A stretch of DNA of 64,000 bases, taken from positions 124,001 through 188,000 of the forward strand of contig OZ231126.1 in assembly GCA_965153355.1 (NCBI GenBank), read 5' to 3'. The DNA comes from Flaccisagitta enflata (lineage: Eukaryota > Chaetognatha > Sagittoidea > Aphragmophora). This document shows positions 57,647 to 64,000 of this stretch, piece after piece; the stretch's first letter is position 1, and each line of letters opens with the position of its first letter. A model generated the notes under the pieces. That model saw nothing but the letters and a program-made list of their open reading frames with translations. It made no database searches and was not told the origin of the DNA. The position numbers and the translations under genes are program-made.

Positions 57647-58005
57647 GTAAGTCATCGGAAAAATCAAATGAAATGACTGCCTTTTTGTAGGGCATAATTA
57701 CAAATTTTAAGAAAACGTTTTGGGTTATAATGGCATGGAGATAGCAGTCATCAGCATGAATTTTGGCCAAAAATGATTTAAGGGGAAACAAAAAGGAAGA
57801 TTTCATCCTAACCAAACCGACAGGAATCGAAATAACTATGTTCACGAATGGCCGTTACAAATTAAAATCAATTTTTGAAAATATTTGATCTATCATTTCT
57901 GGATTTGGACGGCGCTATTCGAAAAAAGTAAAGAAATAAAAAACAAAGAGAAAAAAAAAACAAAGAAAAAATTAGGAAATAGAAAAAAAAATATGCTTCA
58001 TATTA

Positions 58006-58610
58006 ACAGGTCTCACAAAATTAGGCGGAAAGAGATGTTAGCTCGTTGAAAAGGGCGTTGAGAATGGAGATATGATCAATCCAAGCGATGTTTATCACCA
58101 ATTCATGCTCACTTTATCAGCATCATGCGAAAAATGCCCAAAAAAGTAAACGGCTATCCCCTAATGAACATAGATATGCAGATAAGTGAAAGGAAACCAA
58201 TTTCGGGATTGACACGCTCTTCATTTTGTTGATGCTTAACTTCCCCTTCAATTCCTCAGTTATTGTCAACTGTCGGCTTTCTTTCTGCGTGACTGACTTT
58301 CCTGCATCAACCAACTGCATTACACGATAAATGGCGGTTTTTTTTTTGCATTCCATCTTCCTAAAATGACCAATGGGAAACGCCTTCCACTTTGTTATAT
58401 TTTCCCCGTAAAAATCAGCAATAATCTGACACCTCACTTTTGTCAAAACACCCTTCATCTCGCCATACATGCAGGAAAGTCGCCAACATCGCTTTGATAC
58501 ATTAAAATACTAGGTCCTAGCTATCTCCATGTCAAATTTCATCGTGCTGAGGGCATTTTTACTATCTATATTAATCATTTTACTTTTCCGCCTAATTATG
58601 TGAGACCTGT
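58006..58610 (-). mobile_element. Tc1-like non-autonomous transposon, copy 2
   Basis: TA flanks, termini ACAGGTCTCACAAAATTAGG. Minus-strand remnant (58123-58470) resembles the N-terminal HTH of a Tc1/mariner transposase (KKTAIYRVMQLVDAGKSVTQ, SRQLTITEELK). No DDE/DDD catalytic part. Homologous along its whole length to 8903-9506. Confidence 0.85.
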
Positions 58611-58678
58611 TAGGCAGAAGAAATCGGATCAAAAAATGATAATTAAGCTTTGTCCTTTCCATTTACGATTCTGTTCAG

Positions 58679-58835
58679 GATTTGGACGTTCCTTTTGCTA
58701 ACGTGATCAGCGCAAATGCCATCGAAGTTTCGTGGAGTCTGCCAAAAATGCCAAATGGAGTCATTAAAGTCTGTTCCGCTTATAGAAACATCGATGGAGT
58801 TCCCATTTATTCAGGGCTGGATAACACCTTTATTG
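58679..58835 (+). CDS. USH2A: usherin-like exon R (FN3 10, first half)
   Basis: Acceptor TTCTGTTCAG, donor GTAAGG, phase 0 in, 1 out. AIEVSWSLPKMPNGVIK. A short copy of its TAGAAACATYGATGGAG lies in the intron at 58862-58879. Confidence 0.82.
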
Positions 58836-58896
58836 GTAAGGGTAAACGTCTGTTTTGCCTGTAGAAACATTGATGGAGAAGAATGTGAAACGGCAA

Positions 58897-59062
<166 letters not shown>

Positions 59063-59144
59063 GAAGAAACTTGATTAAAGAACGAAAAAATGAATATTTA
59101 AATGAATGATTGATTTCAAATCAATGATTTGTTTGTCTGCTCAG

Positions 59145-59257
59145 ATCGTGGGTTAGATCCGGGCATCGAATACACTTATTGGGTTCGGTGTTGGAACAGC
59201 GTCGATCCACCAGCAACTAGCCCAGTCAACAAGGCTACCACATTCCCATCATCACCG
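59145..59257 (+). CDS. USH2A: usherin-like exon S (end of FN3 10)
   Basis: Acceptor GTCTGCTCAG, donor GTAAGC, phase 1 in, 0 out. LDPGIEYTYWVRCWNSVDPP. Confidence 0.82.
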
Positions 59258-59279
59258 GTAAGCAGAGATTCAGTTCATT

Positions 59280-59700
59280 TGTTTATATCATTCATTCATA
59301 CATTCATTTATTCATTGATTCATCGATTCATTCATTAATTCATTCATTTGTTCATTCATTCATTCATTCATTCATTCATTCATTCATTCATTCATTCATT
59401 CATTCATTCATTCATTCATTCATTCATTCATTCAGTGCTTCCTTCATTCATTTATTCATTTATTCATTCATTCATTGGTTCATTCATTCATTTATTCATT
59501 TATTCATTTATTCATTCAATCATTCATATACTCATCTTCTTATTTAGGTGGGAGAATCCGCCCCTGATCCCGTGACGGTATCCTCTAGTTCCATTCGTAT
59601 TTAGTTGACTCATTCATTCATTCATTCATTCATTCATTCATTCATTCATTCATTCATTCATTCATTCATTCATTCATTCATTCATTCATTCATCTCCCTA
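59280..59700. repeat. (ATTC)n with a partial copy of exon T
   Basis: ATTC at 59280-59530 and 59610-59695. Between them, 59548-59599, is a copy of the exon T start with acceptor TATTTAG (GTGGGAGAATCCGCCCCTGA). Confidence 0.92.
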
Positions 59701-59705
59701 TTAAG

Positions 59706-59841
59706 GTTGGCCAATCCGCCCCTGATCCCGTGACGGTGTCTTCCAGTTCCATTCGTGCTCAGTGGACTCAACCCAAACTGACCAACGGAGAAATCTTGAC
59801 TTACCGTCTTTACCTCAACGATCGGGAAGTCGTCTGTGAAG
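59706..59841 (+). CDS. USH2A: usherin-like exon T (FN3 11, first half)
   Basis: Acceptor CTCCCTATTAAG, donor GTTTGA, phase 0 in, 1 out. SIRAQWTQPKLTNGEILTYR. Confidence 0.84.
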
Positions 59842-59989
59842 GTTTGATCCACACTCATGGACATTAGACAATCTGCATTTTCTTCCTATCTTTCTTGCTT
59901 GCTTGCTTGTTTGCTTGCTTGTTTTCTTCCTCCTTTCTTTGCATGCTTGCTTGTTTGCATTTTTCCTTCCTACCCTCCTGCTCCCATGC

Positions 59990-60240
59990 ATTCGTTCATT
60001 CATTCATTTGTTCATATATTCTTTAATTCCTTCTTCTATTCATACATCATTTCATTTGATCATTTACTTATCTATTCATTTATTTTTTCATTTATTCATT
60101 TATTCATTCATTCATTCATTCATTCATTCATCCATTCATTCATTCATTCATTCATTCATTCATTCATTCATTCATTTATTCATTCATTCATTCATTCATT
60201 CATTCATTCATTCATTCATTCATTCATTCCTTCATTCAAT
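59990..60240. repeat. (ATTC)n after exon T
   Basis: Interrupted ATTC/TTAT tract within the T-U intron. Confidence 0.9.
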
Positions 60241-60312
60241 TTTTCTTTCAATTCTCCTTCTCTCCGTTCACTTATTCATTGATTTTCGTCCCTTCCTTAA
60301 CTCATTTATCCT

Positions 60313-60943
60313 AACAATGGCAAAAGAAAAGAAAAAAAAAAAGAAAAAAAAAAAAAACTAGACGCGATCTTTTGACTTGATTGCGTCGTGCTAAAAAATG
60401 CTAAAACCTTTTAATCCATGACGGTTTTACAGATCTTCAAAAAATTTTTCAATCTTTCAATTTCAATCGATCTTTCTAGCTTTAGATTTTTAGAAGTTAT
60501 GATAATTTAAAGATAACCACTCAAAAAACTCAAATCTTGCATTCATCTTTTTTCATAGTAACCAACTTTGTATTGGTACAGCTTGTAAACGAAGCAAAAT
60601 CATGAATTCTACTTGATTCCATCTTGTAGAGAATTAGAAATACTTCATTTTCACCTTTGTTTTCGTATCCTCTATTTCATTTTTCATTTGACAGAATATG
60701 CAAGACAAAAAGTGTCATGCTTTCTGGCGCTAAAAACTGCTCTATTCGTCAATCAGGAATTTGAGTGCTGAACTTCAAACTTAGGTCATTTCTAAACAAA
60801 TTGAGTCAAAAATTTCTGCTTGGTCTAGATTTGTAGAGTTTTTGAAGCTCTTTTATATGCTCATGGATTTTAAGCAAAAAGTATAAGTGGTTTAAAAGTT
60901 ATTGATAGATATTGAGCGTCTAGTTTTTTATTTTGCCATTGTT
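60313..60943. mobile_element. MITE-like element with AACAATGGCAAAA termini
   Basis: AACAATGGCAAAA then A-rich and AACTAGACGC on the left; GCGTCTAGTTTTTTATTTTGCCATTGTT on the right. The interior resembles the AATACCA family in places (CAAACTTAGGTCATTTCTAAAC), so it may be a distant relative. Confidence 0.6.
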
Positions 60944-61024
60944 ATCATTCTTTCATTGTTTCATAGTTACATTCTTTCATTGTTTCATACTTTCATTCTT
61001 TCATTCATTTGCCTTAATCTCTAG

Positions 61025-61159
61025 GTCTCATCTACAACTGTCTGGTCGACGATCTTCAATTCTTCACTCGATATCGATTTAGAATCGAGTCTTGCACCGC
61101 AAAAGGATGTGTCAAATCCGTCAATGCATACGCCACCACGGCAGAGGCACCGCCAGTTG
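61025..61159 (+). CDS. USH2A: usherin-like exon U (end of FN3 11)
   Basis: Acceptor TTAATCTCTAG, donor GTGAGA, phase 1 in, 1 out. LQFFTRYRFRIESCTAKGCV. Its last 65 bp with a working donor (GTAAGG) are repeated at 61231-61296, after a short (GAAT)n. Confidence 0.85.
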
Positions 61160-61762
61160 GTGAGAATGAATGAATGAATGAATGAATGAATGAATGAATG
61201 AAGGTTTGAATAAATAAATGAATGCCTAAACCGCAAAAGGATGCGTCAAATCGGTCAATGCATACGCCACCACGGCTGAGGCACCACCAGTTGGTAAGGA
61301 GGGGACTCTATCTTTCTCTCTTTTTTGCATCGATTTGTTCATATGTTCATTCGTCCGTCCTTGAGTCTCCCGTTTGGCTTCTAATCAGCCGTTTTGAAAC
61401 CTTGTATCAGCCCTCTGTGGCTTAAAATCAGCCTTCTTAGCCCTGAACTCAAACTTCTCAGGGCTCAAATCCGCCCAAATCAGAGCTTAGAGGCTTCAAA
61501 TCAGCCCTTTCAGTCCTCAAAATCAACCTTCTCAATCATAGGCCCCTTCAAGCTTTATATCAGCCATGCCAGATCTCACATCACCCCTAACAGGCCCTTG
61601 ATCAGCCGATCCTTATCAACTCTCTCAGGCAGGACGGATGAAAGTCCCTCCTTGTTCTTCAGAACTTCGTCTCCTTCGAAACGCTGCCCTGCTTCCTCTT
61701 TCTTTTATTTTTTTCATTCAGTCTGGCTGCACTCTTTCCTCTTATCCCTGTACATGCTACAG
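61160..61762 (+). other. intron with exon U copy
   Basis: Copy of the exon U 3' edge at 61231-61296; the remainder (TCAGCCYT-rich phrases at 61380-61620) shows no gene. Confidence 0.7.
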
Positions 61763-61988
61763 GTCTCGACCCTCCCGAGTTGGCGACGATCCGTTCCGGG
61801 GTCCGCCTTCGATGGCAAGTTCCTCGTCAACCTCACTCGAGTGTGCCTTCAATGATCTTTGAAGCGGAGCGTCGATCCGTCGTCGACGCCTCCGCGGGAC
61901 CCGACTTTTACGATGGACAGCAAAGAATCTATCGAGGGAAGATGACTTACTTCGAAGATCACAGTGAGGAACTCAAGCCTTTCACGAG
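61763..61988 (+). CDS. USH2A: usherin-like exon V (FN3 12)
   Basis: Acceptor ACATGCTACAG, donor GTAAGT, phase 1 in, 2 out. VRLRWQVPRQPHSSVPS, a long loop, and ELKPFTR before the F strand. Confidence 0.82.
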
Positions 61989-62026
61989 GTAAGTTTAATG
62001 CAGTAGTGATGTTGATTGATATTTTG

Positions 62027-63393
62027 AGGGAAGATGACTTACTTTGAAGATCACAGTGAGGAACTCAACCCTTTTACGAGGTAAGTTTAATACATTAGTG
62101 ATTGTCATTTATATATAGGAGGAAGATGACTTACTTTGAAGATCACAGTGAGGAACTCAAGCCTTTTACGAGGTAAGTTTAATGCATTAGTGATGTTGAT
62201 TGATATTTTGAGGGAAGATGACTTACTTTGAAGATCACAGTGAGGAACTCAACCCTTTTACGAGGTAAGTTTAATACATTAGTGATTGTCATTTATCAGG
62301 AAAAAAGTCGAAGTAAGTCTTCGACTTTTTGACATATTCGAGAGAAACAGGGTTTTTATTTTCTTATGGGAAAGTTGGGGAACTCCTTAGGGCGATTGCA
62401 CCCTTGGATGAAATTGATAGGGTAAGTAAATTTGATAATTCTCTTTTATTTGGCGCTAAGCAGAAGTCTCTGGGACAAATATTTTTTGCGTTATGAATTT
62501 TTAAAGATTTATTTATGAAAAATTCAAATTGAATTTTTTTCGATTTTTTATGATTTTGTGTAGGATCAATAAAGGAGTGTATCTAAGTTTGGTTAAGCAT
62601 GCAAATACAAAAAAACATGTTCATGAGCATAGCTGCTCATATGTGAGGGTGATTTTGAGCATTTTAGCTCATTTAGCTCACTTAGCTCAGTTTTTTTTTC
62701 TTCTGATTTCAAATGCAATAAATAAGCAAATATATTGATAGATGTTTAAGCAAGCAATTATAAGAAAGCATGTCAGTGAGCAGAGCTGCTCATCTGTGAG
62801 GGTGTTTTTAAATATTCTAGCTCATTTAGCTCATTAAGCTTGCTCTTTTTTTCTGATTTAAAAACCGATGAATAAATAAATGTTTTGATTTAAGCATGCA
62901 AATACAAGAAAGCATCTCAGTAAGCATAGCTGGTTGCGTAGTCGAGTGATTTTGAATATTTTAGCTCATCTAGCTCATTTGGCTCAGTCCTATTTTTCTC
63001 TGATTTTCAGTGCAACCACTATATACAATTGCTCTTAATTTGATCTAACAAATAAAAAGTTGCAATGACTGAAAACAAAAGCTTGGTGAAAAGTGAACAA
63101 CGCTTACGACTTTTTTCCTCACGGCGACAGCCGCCATTACTGGTATATAGGAGGAAGATGACTTACTTTGAAGATCACAGCGAGGAACTCAAGCCTTTTA
63201 CAAGGTAAGTTTAATGCAGTAGTGATGTTGATTGATATTTTGAGGGAAGATGACTTACTTTGACAATCACAGTGAGGAACTCAAGCCTTTTACGAGGTAA
63301 GTTTAATGCATTAGAGATGTTGATTGATATTTTGAGGGAAGCTGACTTACTTCGAAGATCATAGCGGGGAACTGAAGCCTTTTACGAGGTATG
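62027..63393 (+). repeat. six tandem copies of exon V 3' edge plus donor
   Basis: GAAGATGACTTACTTYGAAG, then ATCACAGTGAGGAACTCAA, CCTTTTACGAGGTAAGTTTA at 62027, 62118, 62210, 63150, 63242 and 63333; spacing about 92 bp. Split at 62297-63143 by an inserted sequence. Confidence 0.93.
62297..63143. mobile_element. insertion inside the exon V copies, about 850 bp
   Basis: Interrupts ATTTATATATAGG. Ends share AGGAAAAAAGTCG in inverted orientation; the right end extends a further 24 bp (CCAGTAATGGCGGCTGTCGC on the other strand). The interior holds about three 150-bp repeats with GAGCATAGCTGCTCA and TTAGCTCATTTAGCTCA. Possibly a DNA transposon derivative with TA target. Confidence 0.6.
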
Positions 63394-63497
63394 TTTGATC
63401 AGAGATATTGTTAAGAGTGTCAGTCGTTTATTGACGCATTTGCCTGACCCGATTTCCACAATGGTGATGAGAGAAAATCTATTATCGGCGAACCGAT

Positions 63498-63552
63498 CAA
63501 CCAACCAACCAACCAACCAACCAACCAACCAACCAACCAACCAACCAACCAA
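63498..63552. repeat. (AACC)n
   Basis: Perfect tetranucleotide, about 13 copies. Confidence 0.93.
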
Positions 63553-63666
63553 CTACAGAAAACGACACAATTGCTCATATGGATGGGCTCAATTGGGCAT
63601 GCGAACAAAAACTCATTTCCAATCACTTTTCATGTTCCGTATGCATAATCAGAGCCCGATCTACAT

Positions 63667-63822
63667 GGAAAATCGATTTGGACTTGATCATCGCGTCATC
63701 AATGCTGTAGTTGTATGGAGTTTTTTCGCTGTAGTTGGGAGAGAAATTTCTTCCATAGTCATTCTATACAACTACAGCATTGATGACGCGGTGCCTAGAT
63801 CAAGTCAAAATCGATTTTCCAA
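63667..63822. repeat. hairpin with 50-bp arms
   Basis: GGAAAATCGATTTGGACTTG...AATGCTGTAGTTGTAT mirrored by ATACAACTACAGCATTGATGACGCG...AAAATCGATTTTCC. Loop about 55 bp. Confidence 0.8.
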
Positions 63823-63877
63823 ATGGATAATGCTCTAATTTTGCAAATGGATAACGATGAGTGCTGGGAAATGATTT

Positions 63878-63957
63878 TTAGTCGCGTGCTAAGCGACTCT
63901 ATAAGCCACTTTGTCGGTCGGTCGGTCCGTCGGTCCGTCGGTCGGTCGGTCCGTAAC
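63878..63957 (+). repeat. dispersed repeat A, copy
   Basis: TTTTTAGTCGCGTGCTAAGCGACTCTATAAGCCACTTTGTCGG plus (CGGT)n. Confidence 0.7.
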
Positions 63958-63993
63958 AAAGTTGTTTTAAAGGTTTTTGATTGTGTTTTTCAG

Positions 63994-64000
63994 ATCTCTG
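63994..64000 (+). CDS. USH2A: possible start of the next usherin-like exon
   Basis: TTGTGTTTTTCAG followed by ATCTCTG. The first A would complete the AG|A Arg codon left by exon V. Too short to test. Confidence 0.35.

Overview
The window comes from a repeat-rich invertebrate animal (metazoan) nuclear genome. The evidence is a multi-exon gene with GT-AG introns whose phases fit throughout, animal-type retroelements (BEL/Pao, Penelope-like, non-LTR), Tc1/mariner-like DNA elements, an NLR-type NACHT gene, and very heavy microsatellite content. I cannot fix the species from sequence alone.

The backbone is one large plus-strand gene, read from 4969 to the right edge. Twenty-two internal exons plus the first bases of another encode about 1240 residues, roughly twelve fibronectin type III modules. 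Their style (PNG-x-I turns, ACxxxGC loops, LxPxTxY) matches usherin (USH2A). Every exon-exon junction I checked is in phase. Both ends of the gene lie outside the window.

The introns hold most of the DNA. From left to right: (i) an uninterrupted, edge-truncated BEL/Pao gag-pol frame at 1-3110 on the minus strand; (ii) a tandem array of about 28 copies of the 3' edge and splice donor of one exon (6853-10060), split by a Tc1-like element; (iii) a complete 13.25-kb BEL/Pao element on the minus strand (10657-23905) with 913-bp LTRs and a 5-bp target duplication; (iv) a 5'-truncated non-LTR element at 24.2-25.6 kb; (v) minisatellites and a 176-bp satellite at 27-32 kb; (vi) a Penelope-like fragment with a GIY-YIG domain at 38.6-40.0 kb; (vii) a two-exon minus-strand gene at 50.5-55.1 kb, nested in a 10-kb intron, which joins in frame to a protein with HEPN (DZIP3-like), coiled-coil repeats, NACHT and kelch propeller; (viii) MITEs, fold-back elements and dispersed palindromic repeats throughout.

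Two things stand out. First, the HEPN-coiled coil-NACHT-kelch protein is an NLR-like architecture I do not know as a described family. Second, almost every exon of the usherin-like gene has one or more degenerate copies of one of its own edges, splice site included, in the neighbouring intron, usually bounded by microsatellite DNA.
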